64,000 nt of DNA from Bryum argenteum (taxonomy: Eukaryota > Streptophyta > Bryopsida > Bryales > Bryaceae): the NCBI GenBank assembly GCA_037043015.1, contig CM073323.1, forward strand, positions 806,001-870,000. Direction: 5' to 3'. The notes under the pieces were generated by a model. The model saw only the letters and a list, made by a program, of their open reading frames with translations, did no database searches and was not told where the DNA came from. Every line of letters begins with the position of its first letter. Positions within the stretch are counted from its first letter, which is position 1. Positions 46,558-59,605 of this stretch are shown here, piece by piece. The position numbers and the translations under genes are program-made.

Positions 46558-49500
46558 GGGGGTTGCTGGTTTATTCTTGTTGAAAGCAGGGCATACGGTT
46601 GGTTGATCCAAGCTCTCATGGTACAGCGACACTCGGAGTTGGGAAAGTCCTGGTGTCACTTTAACCTTCGACTAGTATAGAAAATGCACGTGCTTTGGTG
46701 TGCTTTGGTGTGCTCTGGTATCATAACAATTATGTGTGGCTCGCGCTTGTACGACATCAATTGTTAATGGACAGAACGAGCCTTTCTCGGGTACGCTACT
46801 TAAGAATTGACTTCTCGGAGAAATACTTGTGAGTTAACTGTTACGATATTATGTATTTTTATTCTCTGTCTTTTTGAAATGCATTAATTAAGTGTGGATT
46901 TTGGATTTATGAAATATGTTGTCTTACGAAGGTTGCACATGTGAAGGTTGAACTTTGTATTATGGCTTATGAGGTATGAGGTTGTCTAATGATGTGAGGA
47001 GGGATATAGCCTATTAATTAGTCATTTGGGCAAAATTTGGGCAAACTTAAAGATGTTATCACGATGACATGAGGGAGTTACTGACCTAGTATTGATTTGG
47101 CATTTGGACAAACTTCACAATGGTATCACAAGAAAATAAAATGACTATTTGTGCAAGAAAATAAAATGACTATTTGTGCTGCTTCACATTGCCAAAGTTG
47201 TCATTTGTATGGTTTATTTTAGTGGCCCTGCAACTCTTCGTTCAAGACTCTGGTGAATGGACGCGAACCCTCTAGCCATTAACTCTCACTGGTGGTGCCA
47301 CGCTTTGGAGAGCCATCTGTAAATGCTGCACATTGTCTTGAACAGAAAGCCAGGAAGCGCCGAATACGATGTATTGGGGAGGTCTTAGACACGATGACTC
47401 ACTGCCTCGTGTGATTGTTTGCATCGTCAGTATGAATTGACCACCTCGCCCCTCCTGGTCGATGGCACTACTGTCATACATGCAGAGTGGAAACGGACGC
47501 CAACTCGGCTGACAGTAGTAGACTGCTTTCTAAGAGCTCTTACGAGAGCAGTAGCTCCGGAGGGTTATGCCGTGCAGAGGTAGCTCAAAGCAGTGGTTGC
47601 ATTTCTAAGCCATCTCATTGGCAAGAGCTACAGCATGCTGATGCAACCATGCACGTCTCCATGCCATCTGCCTTCACGAAAGATGAGAGGATCACTTCAT
47701 CATGATGTATATAATGGCGCTGTAATTTGTGTCAGAGCTTGATCCAGTCCAGCGCAAGGCAGGGTCGCTTCAGTGCTGCTAAGGTGGTCAAGCCAAGTCG
47801 CATGTTGAGCACAGGCATGGTGTGAATCCTGCTTGGTGTGAATCCTGCTTGTTCGATTAATGGTTAAATGCTTTTCATGGAAAGGGGAGAGTGCTAGGAT
47901 GTGCTGGGATTTGCCTTCCTTTCACAAGTTCACATGGTAGCTGAACGTATCTAATTGTTCAATCGGTTGAAAATTCAGGTGACAAGTACCATGTGGATTT
48001 CAATTGGTTTCACAATATACAAACTTTCAAAAATGTAGCTTTGAACGTTGATGACGTGACAACGAATATTAGATTCATCATACAAACTACGCATTCTCTC
48101 ATGACCTCTATCTCTAGGTAAGACACACCTAAAGTAAGTTATTCTGCTCAGATCGGCAAAATCGAGCCTCGAAATCAAAGCCCCATGACCTCTAGAGTAC
48201 CTTACAACACAACGGCTTGTATCACCTCTGGCAAAGAGAACGACCGGCTGTGTGGAGAACGGGCGTGGGTTTATATACAATGCTCCCAGTTAATGGGAAT
48301 TCTCGCGTCTCAAAACTTACTGCCAGATCCGCATAAGTTCCAGTATGTATGAACTGTAATGGTGACTGTGGGGACAGTCGAGAGCTAGGTCTCAACAAGC
48401 AAGGCATGGACTCTGTCTGTGACTTTTCACCTGATCATTACTTTGAAAGGGTACCGGAATTGCTGTAAGAACGAGGAGTAGAGGCTCTACACACAGTCGC
48501 CCTTCGTCCCCTTCCTGGGTAACTAAACAGCTCTCCACATCAAGTGACTGAGGAGAAATCAACGGCAAAAATCACGCCCATTCAGCTTCTCTGCAGCAAA
48601 GTGCTCAGAGAGCGGCATGGGGTTGATGGGCTCGCCATTGTGATTCCTAGAAAATCCTCACATGAGCAACATCCCGCACCTCAGCACTGGAAGCTGTCAG
48701 CCACCACGTCATTTCGCGTTTTCTGGGGATGCATATGAACGATGTGGACCTCACATAGTTGGCAGCCCTCAAATCAGATCAATCCCTTCAGCAACATCGG
48801 AGGCCTGGGTGTGTCTGCATCTATGGTAGAAAAGCAGCGAAGCTAGACCGTGTAGCGTTGCTCAAGTCACACGATGCGCAACTCCTCAGATGCGAAGGGC
48901 ACTCTGTCCAGCCTACCGCACATCCAGCCCACCTTACGCACGCTTGCTTCTTTATGCGAAGGGCACTCTTCAGCGTTCTTCAGACGTCTCCAAAGTCTCA
49001 GCCTGCCTTGTGTTGAGCTGCAACCCACACCACTTCGTCATAGTTGCAACCCAATTGCCCAGCCCACAGGTTCCCTGTGAAAAACAGAAAGCCAGTTTCT
49101 TGTGTTCCTCTGCTTAAGCCTTAACCACCAGAGTTCCTCACCTTCCTCCCTCCATAATGCACAATATCATCCCTACAACAAGTGTACTCAAAGTCACTTG
49201 CCCTTATGATCTCCTTCAACCCATTCTTAGCAGTAACTGCTACCAGCACGCTTTCAACCAGAAAGGCAACGGCTGCGCCCTGCACCTAGAACAAGAACTA
49301 TATTTCGGGAACACCACTTGATCCTGCTGAAATTCCGTCACCTTCTGGAGCTTGACATTCCATCACCTCTGTTACTCTTCAGGTCAACCGACTTATAGCC
49401 GGGACTGGAGATATTTAATATTCACAACCTCTACACATGAAGCAAGTATAACTGCTTCAACAGCACTCTCAGAGCTGCTAAGCCGAACGTAGTGGAAACT

Positions 49501-49708
49501 ATGAAACCGTTTAGAAAATTTCGGACCTCCCATGCTGCACCATCGCCAGACAACTCGGCTGCATGAGGGACGTCACGGTATGATGTCTTAGCCATGCACT
49601 CGACCACTGCGCCATAACCGAATCAACAGAACCCAACCTCACTATGAATATTGTAAATGAAGAAGCCGGCAGGAATGGCATCTTCCCTCGTGCGCCAGAT
49701 CGGCAGGC
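46558..49708. other. Intergenic between HACD and rhamnosidase
   Basis: No gene is supported on either strand. It has a perfect 25-bp tandem duplication at 47130-47179, a 16-bp duplication near 47821-47852 and a short GCGAAGGGCACTCT repeat at 48893 and 48957. A 72-codon plus-strand frame at 47487-47705 is Ser-rich and unrecognised. Confidence 0.4.
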
Positions 49709-52378
49709 TCACGGGTATGGTTCCATGATGAAAGTGTAAACGCCAGCAGCAGTGATCTCGAAAATCGTGAAACCGTCTTCGACCTTGACGAAATTGACTC
49801 CGCTCCGAGCCGACGACTCAGGCCGCACGAAGGATTTGAGTGCTGCGGTGGGAAGAAATACTTTGGCTGTGGTATTCGCAGGAATCTCCGTCGTGACGGT
49901 GGTCTCGTCCTCCGTGTGTGTCCACTCGCTGACGATTTTCCCGTGAGCCGAGACATAGCTGGCCTTCACCCATGACAGGCCGCCCACGATGGTAGGTTTC
50001 AACAAAACCTTCCGGAATCCAGGACCCTCGGGATCGCTTTGAATGCCGGCCAGATCGTAAAAGAACCACTCTGAGATCTGCCCTAGCATGAAATGATTGT
50101 GCGAGGAGCGGGGGTTGGCATCCCACGCTTCGGTGAGAGCTGTGGCGCCCTTCGCCAGCATCATGCCGTAGCCAGGCGTGGTTGACTGGTTATTCATCTT
50201 ATAAATCACATCGGAGCGATTGCCATCCGCCAAGGCGCGCAACAGATAGCGAAATCCCACATCTCCCGCAGTAAGACCTTTTGCGTCAATATCTGCCACG
50301 ATGTTCTCCAGCACAGCTGCGCGATGAGCAGGGTCCGCTAGGCCCATGACCAGCGCCTTTCGAGATGATACAGGCGCAGCACAGTCCAGGGCAAGATGAT
50401 CATGTCAGTCATATATTAAAAGATGTGCATGACCTGACTCGACTGATAAAACTCAACATATACGGGGAAGCCAACACCTTGCCTGTGCACTGTAAATCAG
50501 ACACAATGTACCAAAGCATGATAACTTTAATAGTCACAAGCGCGGTACCATGGCGTTAGCACACTGTGACCCAGTGGCATACTGGTTGGTGTCGGCGCTG
50601 AAGAATTTGGTGTTAAAGGATTGTCGAATGCGCTCCGCCTGCTGCTGGAACTTCGCCACGTCCTCGCTGCGGTCGAGCAGCTTCGCCACCTGCGCGAGGA
50701 TGAGCGTGTCCTGATAGTAAAAGGCTGTGCCCGTCACTCCTTTCGGGGTCAACTTCGATGGGCCCGGCTCGCCAGGCCCGATGTCATACCAATCGCTTAA
50801 TCCGAAGCTGACTATATCGCCTTCAGCTCGGCTGCTGAGATATGCCACATACCTCACCATGTTGTCGTAGTAAATGCGCAGCAGCTCAAAATCACCGGAG
50901 AACTGATATTGCTGCCATGCGATGAGGAGGAACGCGCTGCTCCATTCGGGCGAGTTGCGGTACTCGCTATACCAGCCCCCGAAGATCATAAATTCCGGCG
51001 CCGTGGTGGTCAGCATCCCATCCGCCCATTGAGTATCGGCCATATCGTTCATGGTTTTCGTGAAGAGTTTGTCCAGACGAAAATTGTACCGTAGTGCCGG
51101 CCCGTTAAGATGAGTCTGCTCGAGCCAGCCTAGCCGCTCGCGATGGGGGCAATCCGTCATGTAACTCACCATGTTGCTACGCTGAGCCCAATGAATCAAT
51201 GTGTAGATTTTGTTGAATAAATCATTGGAACAGGTAAACTCCCCGACTGGCTCGGAAATGGAATGAATGATCACGTTCTCAATCGACTCCACAACGGGCA
51301 CCGTCTGATCTGGCGCTGCGGCCATGCATTCTACCTGCAAGTAGCGAGAGGCGTGGTACCAGAACTTGGGGAAGTAGGTCTCGCCTTTTGGGGTTCCGGC
51401 CAAGGTGTATTGCCAGTACGCAATGCCTCCGCCACAAGAGGTGCGATTCACGGTGCCATCATCGTTCAGTAATTCAGCGGGAATGATCCGGACCATGGCA
51501 CCGGCAGCGCCGTGGACCGTGATGCGTGGCATCATGGAAGCATTCTGGCCCAAGTCATAGACGCGGACCCCCGGCTTCAGCTCCTTCACATCAGCCACTT
51601 TCCTTGTCTCGATGGCGCGGATGGGAGGAGCAGCAACACTGTCGTCTCGAAGCTTTCCCCCAGGACCGTCTAAAACGGCGGCGGCGGCCCACGTAGCATC
51701 GTCGAATCCTGGCGAGTCCCAACCGTTCGCTTCCAGGCGAGCGTCGTAGTCTTCGCCACCAAAGATATGCGAGAACGTGATGGGCCCAGGACTGATCCGC
51801 CAACTGCCATCGGTGGTCACAATTTCCGTAGGCCCTATCGTATACTCTAGCTGTAAATGTGCAATAGCCTTCAGCGGGCCAAAACTGCCGGTGAATTTGG
51901 TGTATCGGGTGGTGTCCTCGACCCGATACATCCCATTGCCGAGCAACAATCCTAAGGCGTGACGACCACTGTGTTGGAGCTGCATCGTCACATCATAAGT
52001 ATCGTACAGAATGGTCTTCTTATAATTCGTCCAGCCGGGAGTAAACAAATCCTCGCCCACTTTGCGGCCATCAATTGTGAGCTCGTACTGACCCAAACCG
52101 CTCACGCAGAGCGTCGCGCGTCGAAGTTGGGGCTTCACTTCAATTTCTCGGCGCAACCTCATGGTTTGATAGCTTTCAGCGTCCGCTTTCTCAATCACGA
52201 CGAAGTCTTCCGCGATGAAGCCGGACGTGGCCGCGCCAATCCATTGAGCACTTCCCCAATCCATGTCTTCGCTGAGCAGTGCCATCGTCCGACGTTGCAG
52301 CAAATTTTCCAACGAGTAGAAAATAGCTGCGTACACAAATTCCACAGCTTCACTCGTGAGATCCCAGTAAGCCAACAA
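49709..52378 (-). CDS. GH78 alpha-L-rhamnosidase, N terminus uncertain
   Basis: Two exons, 50549-52378 and 49709-50356, joined in phase by a 192-bp intron (NAM|ALVMG), give up to 825 residues. The order fits GH78: a beta-sandwich (residues 60-150, GLGQYELTIDGRKVGEDLFTPGW), a second beta domain (YDLGQNASMMPRI), the (alpha/alpha)6 barrel with the catalytic region MTDCPHRERLGWLEQ near residue 409 (Asp and Glu retained) and FSGDFELL, then a C-terminal beta domain ending FIMEPYP. GH78 enzymes release terminal rhamnose from glycosides and cell-wall glycans. The extreme N-terminal domain of bacterial homologues is not seen. Candidate starts are 52378 and 52285 (MALLSEDMDW), or an upstream exon I could not find. 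No signal peptide is evident. The GC-rich coding and near-intronless structure suggest an acquired bacterial or fungal gene, which is inference. Confidence 0.9.
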
Positions 52379-54190
52379 ATCAAAGCCTGATCAGCGGGTT
52401 GCCGTGACCAACCGGCCGCCAGAAGACTGTAATACTTAATATTCAACACATGTCATATGCAGCATAGCAATACTACAGAGGCAGGGGAGTTTAGGGTATG
52501 ACCTAGAACTCGGCTAGGATCGTGAGAGATGGCAAACGCAGAACTAGCTGCGTCTATGGTATCTCCATTTCGGGGACGGGCGCTGCATGCGGTGTTCAGG
52601 ACTCGAGCACTCCTCAGACTGAAATTCCAACCTCTCGCCGGTCACGCGCGAGTAGCTCACTCGTGACGGAAGCTTTGTGGTATGGCTACTGCTGCAGCAG
52701 CTTGCAGAGCCGATATTTCTTGGGCAACGTGCTCGAGGAGGAGGGAGATAATTGAATGACCCCGCTACCTCCAACGAAGATTATGTGTGAATGAAGGATG
52801 CATGCAACAGGATTACCAGATGAACAACGCCATGGCTAGCCCGCTGTCACACTACGTACACCACGGATAGAGAATGCGCAGTCGGCACTGAAACCGCATC
52901 AATGTGAGGGCACAACGAGGACCTGGAAAATTATTTGCTCCAGCAATTAAACTGGGATGAACGAGTAGAATCGACCGATCACGGGTCTCGTAGCAGAGGA
53001 TGAGCACCAGCAATGCTAAATTAAGGATGTGATGAAGAACCAGGACGGCACAACATAATAATGGCGTCCAGACTGCAAAGAAACTACTCTATCACAACCA
53101 GCGTAATGCACTCCATGTATGATGGCCAGCACAGTCTGCTACCACCAGAGCGTGCACGACGAGAAGGAAAAGAAGATTGATTTTGAAGGTTGTAGGCGAG
53201 GGGAGAGCCATAAACAAGTATATACGCGAATGAGACCAGTCACTACTCCGGTAGAATTGGTAAAGCTGAAGAGGAGTAGTCTACTAAGTTAGTAGTGTGC
53301 CCGCTCTGCCATACTGCACCGAGTACTACTCCATGAGTAATATTTATAAATGCAGCAAGACGCGAACGCAGGGAGTGAAAAAGACGCCAGTGCATGTCAG
53401 GTTCATGGGGCACACAGGCCCACAGAGGGGCACCCCGTTTCCACGCCAAAAGACCATCAGTGAGCACAGGGACAGCGGTGGAGCGTCCAACACGATACCT
53501 CGATCTTGGCTCACTCACTGTTGCTGAGATGCAGGCAACACCCGTGCCTCCATGCCTCCATGCCTCCATGGGCAATTGGGCAAACCTCGACCCCACTGCC
53601 TGGCTCCCACATTTCGTGTATACCACCGCCTGCTCCACATAGACAATCTCATCCATGCCCAGATAATGGCTTCCCCACCACCAATCACGGACGATGCACC
53701 AATCATTGGGCCCACGCTCTCATTATGTCCATCATTCAATGGCACCATCGTCCTCCATGCCTCCCCCCCGCCTTCTACGCCAAGCTTCAAGATGCTTGCT
53801 GACTGCTCCACTCTCCTGGCACAACTTCCAGTTCAATACTACTCCCACCTTTAGGTCTACTTTACACTGGGGCAGGGCCCAATTGGACCTTTACTGGATG
53901 GACCTTTACTTGGATTCTAGTTTACAAAATGAATTGTGGATTGAGCCTTGCTTATAAGTCCATAAGTCCAAGTGGAGGGGCCAAATGAAAGTTTACATTA
54001 AATTGGGTCATCAATCAAACGAAAGGACTTGATTCATGAGGTCCTACTTAGACTCCGATTTGGGCCTCACAACATAAAGTACCTAGGCCAAAATGTATGA
54101 ATTGGGTCTTGAGTGAAAATTGGGTATCCCAGCTAATTTAAGTTTTTGGCCAGGGCCTTATTTCATCCTTCTAAAACGCCACCACATCAC
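52379..54190. other. Intergenic
   Basis: No gene is supported. Bases 52400-52800 may hold the promoter or a missed first exon of the rhamnosidase. Around 53550 CCTCCATG is repeated three times. Overlapping open frames at 53240-53960 have no domain and run on both strands, which argues against coding. Confidence 0.4.
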
Positions 54191-54394
54191 TCGCCATGTG
54201 AGCTTTGATAGAATTGGGCTCATACGAGGGTCACATCGGGGGCCCAGTGGCCCTAGCAGGCTCTGAACACCAACCCGTGGTTGGCGCCGGAGTTCGAGGG
54301 GGGGTTTCCCGATGTTGGGGGAAGGGGGTGCCTTGTATCCAGCACGCCCCCTTCCTGCCCAGCTGGAGCCATCACCGACTGCCTCGGGGCCTTT

Positions 54395-54472
<78 letters not shown>
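54191..54472 (+). repeat. GC-rich block ending in a 76-base T run
   Basis: A GC-rich block with a short hairpin (CCAACCCGTGGTTGG, near 54271) and a GAGTTCGAGG stretch resembling a pol III B box, followed by an uninterrupted run of about 76 T at 54397-54472. It looks like the body and tail of a short retroposed element, but orientation and class are unclear. Confidence 0.3.
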
Positions 54473-54655
54473 CTTTTTTTTAAAATTTTCTTTACCTCAT
54501 TTTATACAAGTTAATTTGCAATTACAATTACATCAAATTTTTGGAAAAAAAATTTGACAATTTTTTGAATTTTTTTTGAAAAGCATCTGAAAAAAACCTG
54601 AAAAAATTTTGACAATTTTTTGAAAAAATTTTGGAAAAATTTTGAATTTTTTTTG

Positions 54656-54657
<2 letters not shown>

Positions 54658-54693
<36 letters not shown>

Positions 54694-54860
54694 TAAATTG
54701 AGGTTGCCCCCTTTGCCCTCCCGGCCTCTGCTGAACCGGCATGCTGATTTGAGGCCACACCGGCTAGTAGGGAATCGAAGCCCGCCAGTCCATGCTCGCT
54801 AGACAGGGCTGGACCCACCGGTGTGGCCCTGCTATCAGCATCAAAGCTCTTGCGCTTGTA
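54658..54860 (-). repeat. SINE-like element with poly(A) tail (tentative)
   Basis: On the minus strand a 76-nt unit (54753-54828) is bounded by a perfect 11-bp inverted repeat GGCCACACCGG and contains GCTTCGATTCC, one base from the pol III B box GGTTCGANNCC. A TAGCGAGCATGG stretch upstream is a near A box. About 60 bp downstream the strand ends in 35 A (plus-strand T run 54658-54692). tRNA-like head plus poly(A) tail is the plan of a SINE. No target duplication was found. Confidence 0.4.
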
Positions 54861-56720
54861 TCAACCTCTAAAGGCGAGAGGTCTCAAAACGGCTAAGAAT
54901 CCTCAAATGCCCTCTATTGTTGCAAGGTGCAAGTTTTATTTTTTTGACATATTTTGGAGTATGTACATGATGTGGTATCCAACTTGTGTATCCACAAAAG
55001 TTTCAAGAGGCCCGTTTTGGGCCGATTTGGCTTTTGTCAGCTTTTTATTTACTATATTTAGCTTGCGTGAAGTTGAAACCTTTTGCAAATTGTAGAGTTT
55101 TTCCACACCTTTCCATAGAGTCATCTCATGCTTAAAATTTCCTCATATTTTAGGAGATATACACGCTCAAAGTTTGAAAGTAATATTTGGAATCTACCTA
55201 AAATTGCCCAAAGTGTAGTATATGCTCATTTATTCTCAAAATCTGCTCAAATTGATCAAAACGCAGAAACTTCACTAACTCACCAAAAATTGAGATTTTG
55301 CTTCTTTTCAAGTTTTATTTTTTGTACATGTTGAAAAGGTAGTAAGGCATGATCTTACTGTTCAAATATTTGATCCGATAATGCCCAGATGCCTTTTAAT
55401 TGTTGAAAATGGGCATTGTGGAAAATCAAGCATTTCTTTGGGTTTTACAAGTTGCATAAGGGTAAAAATTGCATAGACATGTTCTCAACTCACCAAGGAC
55501 AAAGAATGTGAAGAGCTTTAATTCATATTCACCTCTAAAAATGTTTTTTTTTACCTCAAAACATTGCTTTTCCTTCTCACAACAAGGGAAAATAGCTTCT
55601 TTTCCCAACTTTGAATGCTATGATGTCACAAATGGGGAGGAATTTGAGTCTAAGATTTGGTGTCCATGATCTTGTACAAGTTTAGTACAAGATCTTCGAG
55701 TTACATACTTCAGAATTTGCCCATAAAATGTCAAATCTCACTTCGCATTTAAGGAAGGCAATTTTAAGGGTAAAGCATGCAAAAAGTGCCTTGAAACTTT
55801 AGAGGATAAGTACTTTACATAGACATTAGTTTTGACACACAGCTGGAGAATGTTTTAACCCTTGAACGTCCCTAGTGTCGAAAAACAACATTTGGATGAA
55901 GGGCAGAAACTTTGAAGAGCCATAACTTCTTCACTTAGACTTCTTTGTTGATGATATCACTGGGATTGAGTTACAAATCAAGTCTAGTTTACGTGGTAGA
56001 AATTCATACCCAAATAAAAATGTATGAGTTAATGGCATGCATTTTAGTGAAGGCAACTTTTGTTTTTGGGTTTTCAAACATTTGGCATGTTTAACCATTG
56101 CAAGCAAATTATGTGAAATCAAAAATAATTCTTCATGAGATTTTTTACATAAGAGCAATATTTAAATGCATTCTAACAACTTTCTAGTTGCAAGTTTTTT
56201 GATCCATATAACTTTGGTATTGGATTTGCTATGATGTTTCTACAAAGACAAAAGTGAAAAAGTGGATGAATTTTGAGGAGCTACATCTCCTTCTACCACC
56301 GTTGGATTTCAGCTTTGTTTTTTGGGATGGATTCATACTTCAACCTAGTTTGGTAGAAACCTTAATATAATCAAAGATGTATTGAGATATGGCATGGATT
56401 TGAGTGCAAGGGGTATTTTTTTTGGGACTAATTTTCTTTTGTAAAAATTTTGGGAGTTTTCACCATTACAAGGGTATTATTGAGCCAAGATATTATTTTG
56501 ATTAGTTTTTTGGTAAAAGAGTGGTCATGAGATGAAAATGAAGAACTTTCTAGTTGGTGATTTTTTAATTGCAAATTTCATGTTGATAGTATTTTCACTT
56601 TAAAGTCAAAACAATGGTATTTTGTAGTATGTTTTGCGCACTAATACATTAAGATCCTCATACTACATAAAAGTATGTAACCAACCCAAATTATATACAT
56701 ATGAAGGGCCAATTTACATT
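54861..56720 (+). repeat. Dispersed AT-rich repeat, copy 3
   Basis: Non-coding AT-rich sequence that matches copy 1 (18220-18580, same strand) and copy 2 (23980-24180 and 24780-25210, opposite strand) in extended, ordered blocks. This is the best-preserved copy and should serve as the reference for defining the family. No open frame, terminal repeat or tRNA-like head is visible. Confidence 0.6.
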
Positions 56721-57160
56721 ATAGTAGAGGAGGCCTCTTGTCGGTTAAAAATGCTTGGTCAAGTCAAGGTTATATGGGGCAAACGGTGGATGTGCTGGAG
56801 AAGAATTTAAAAGAGCCCTTAAGGAGTCTAGACCGGTTGACGTCTAAACACTTTATGGAGAAGTCTACCGGAGATGCTCATCGGGAAGTCCACCGTTATG
56901 GAGAAGTACGCCAAATGATGAAGATTAACTTTGTCAAAAAATACATATCCAACACTTATAATAGAATACATTGGTGATCCTTTGTAATTGTCATTCCTTC
57001 AAATGATTGGCATTCCATAATTATTCAAGCAGAAAAATACGATATGAAAAGAAGGCACATAACACAAGAAGATAGAGAGGCTCCATAACATCATACAAGA
57101 TACCGACTCCATATTCTTGACAATACGCTCTCGCTACGGCAACATCAATGACAAAAAGTG

Positions 57161-57162
<2 letters not shown>

Positions 57163-57251
<89 letters not shown>

Positions 57252-57255
57252 ATAT
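57163..57255. repeat. (TA)n microsatellite
   Basis: About 90 bp of nearly pure TA dinucleotide, broken once by TTTA near 57237. Confidence 0.95.
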
Positions 57256-58714
57256 GTATGCATGACTATCATGGTAAGATTAACATTGGAGAGTCAATTA
57301 GACACTCACAATGCCACAATTGCATGAACCAGCTTAAAGTTCTCATGAAGGATGTGATACTTTCAAGGTATTAGGTGATTATAATATCATGTTGTGACGG
57401 AGCGGAGAATAGTCATGGAGAGAAAATGGCTCACATGCACAAAATGGCTTTTTGTATAGTCAGCTGAATGTATGATGAATAGCGTCGCACAATTAGTTGG
57501 TATAAAGGTGACCCAAGACAAATATGTATAGTTCTATGAAGATCCTAGTTTCAGGAACTACTCTAATAATGAAATATAAGTGAGGGTTTATCGATCGGTT
57601 TTTAGTTGATGGGCGAGCCTCTACAACCCGCCGTCGGGCTGCCGCGGAGCACGTCGGGAGCTGAGGCGGGAGTGTGGCTCGGTGGTTGGACTGTGGTGAT
57701 GGTGTTTTTGGTTAGCAAGGTTATGCTCTGTTGTTGTTTTCTGTGGATATTATTGCTTTCACTCTTCACAACACTCCGCACACTTCTATCGCATACCGCT
57801 TCAACTCCCTTACCGCAACCGCACCATCTCCTCACACTACATCACACATATCTCACAACACATAAGTTTTTACCCTTCATACACCTCTCCCAATTTTGCT
57901 TTCAAACACATTCTTATACTATCTTCACAAACACCGCACCGTGGCATGGTCCCCTCCCCCAAAATTATTTCACACAGCATCCCTGCATCCCACACACAAC
58001 TTTCACACAATCCTCACAGAATCAAACCACTTCCCACAAACAACACAAGTTACAGAATGAAACTTCTCTTTATTTCACCAATTCTTGTACACTCTCGAGA
58101 CTACACAGCACTCACGTAATGTGCACCTCATCAACACATAAAACCTTTACCTACATCCCTATCCAATCTGATTACCTACTACACCTTCCCACAATATCTA
58201 TTGTTCTCGCACTCCCCACCAACTCTCTACTACTCTGCTCCCACGCCACATTTGTCTTTTCACGATATTGCCGCATCCTCCCTCCACTTCACAACAACAA
58301 GCTCCCTGCAAAAGCCCACGCCGTAACACCCCATACACACAATCTTCAAAAACTTCTCCTTTCCTCACCACACATCCCTCAATCTTTCTCGCCCCACCTT
58401 CTCAAGCCCCTCCAATACGCTGAACCCACCACCCGAATTTTCCTCTCCACTCTACGCTGTCCCACCCACTCACCACTAGCACCACTAGTAGCCGATATTC
58501 CCGTCTGCTATGGCTCCAGTTACCCAGTTATTTTATATCTCGCCGCCACATATCTCTCTCCACCGCTCCAACAAAAGATTCACGCTCCTCCACACCAACG
58601 CAATCCTTTCCACCGCTCCACTGCACTTCACAAACCACACGTTAACCTACATAACCTGAACACCAAACCTCATCACATCTATTTACAACACATTGTTATT
58701 TTGTTTTGCCCACC

Positions 58715-59605
58715 ATGTCGTCGAAGTCCAAGTCCAAATCCGCAGGATCTTCAAAGTCGGCTCCCCGGACTGCATCCACTGCCACCAACAAACGTAAACT
58801 TGTCATCAAGCCTCCGAGTGCACCTGCCAATGGCCCTGCTGTTGTATCGACTTCTGAAGGCCGCCCCCAGAAACAACTACCGCTCTCTGCTCTTCCATCC
58901 CTCCCAGAGTCTCTGAACAAGCGCCCCCGGCCGCATCGTCGCTTGCAACAAGATGACGACTCCTCTGACACTTCGGCCTCACCACCTCACATTCAAACTG
59001 TGTCATCTTCACGAGATTCTTCCTCTAGTGAGTTTCATAGCACTCCGGTCAGCGCTGTCGCCGCACTCCAAGTATCTACCCCATCAGGACCGCCCCGACA
59101 TCTGCCTCCCACCGACTTCATGGCTCCTGCACCACCATCCACAATTCCTTCAGGCAGTAGCTCCCAAACCACTCCTCTCTCAAATACTGATTGCATCCCT
59201 CATTTGTGGCTATCATTTAGCGTGCATGAACACATCAATACTCAGTTAGGCCTGCCTAAATGTAGTGACTTACCTCCGGAAGCCGTAGTGGACGGGGTGA
59301 TGCCGGATACAGAAATACTTGAGTTCCACTCATGTCGACATGCCTTTCTGCATGTGCCTCAGAAAGTGTATCCCACCTCCCGTCCAGATGGTCACCCTGG
59401 CCAATATTTGCATCTCACACAAATTCCCTTAGACACAGACATTGCTCATACTACTGGACTCTCTAAAACCTATCAGATTATTATTAGATTTGATACAGAT
59501 TTTCACCGCCTAACAAAACAGGAAGTCCAAGAAGCAGCTCTAGCGAGATTCGAAATTATGAAGATTCCATTAGCGAACAGTGCCGAGAACTGTCGATTGC
59601 TATAG
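58715..59605 (+). CDS. Unrecognised retroelement-like ORF, first part
   Basis: About 296 codons from ATG 58715, in a strong context (CACCATGTCG). The first ~140 residues are Ser/Pro/Lys-rich and disordered (KSKSKSAGSSKSAPRT). The rest looks folded (HLWLSFSVHEHINTQLGL, TYQIIIRFDTDFHRL). The frame ends at TAG 59603-59605. From about 59565 the neighbouring frame is open and reads on as EQCRELSIAIVNPKTRGWLG toward the next entry, so a one-base indel or a frameshift probably joins the two. No domain is recognised. A Gag/ORF1-like role is suggested only by the basic disordered N terminus and the setting. Confidence 0.5.
   Translation: MSSKSKSKSAGSSKSAPRTASTATNKRKLVIKPPSAPANGPAVVSTSEGRPQKQLPLSALPSLPESLNKRPRPHRRLQQDDDSSDTSASPPHIQTVSSSRDSSSSEFHSTPVSAVAALQVSTPSGPPRHLPPTDFMAPAPPSTIPSGSSSQTTPLSNTDCIPHLWLSFSVHEHINTQLGLPKCSDLPPEAVVDGVMPDTEILEFHSCRHAFLHVPQKVYPTSRPDGHPGQYLHLTQIPLDTDIAHTTGLSKTYQIIIRFDTDFHRLTKQEVQEAALARFEIMKIPLANSAENCRLL

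Noticed and set aside
54205..54557. Open frames with long poly-Phe
   Set aside because: They are translations of a 76-base T run.
57021..57374. Open frames of alternating Tyr and Ile on both strands
   Set aside because: They are translations of the TA microsatellite.
57606..58916. 436-codon open frame
   Set aside because: It lies in a G-poor, C/A-rich stretch where TAG and TGA rarely occur, has low-complexity His/Pro/Thr/Leu composition and overlaps the better-supported ATG at 58715 in another frame.
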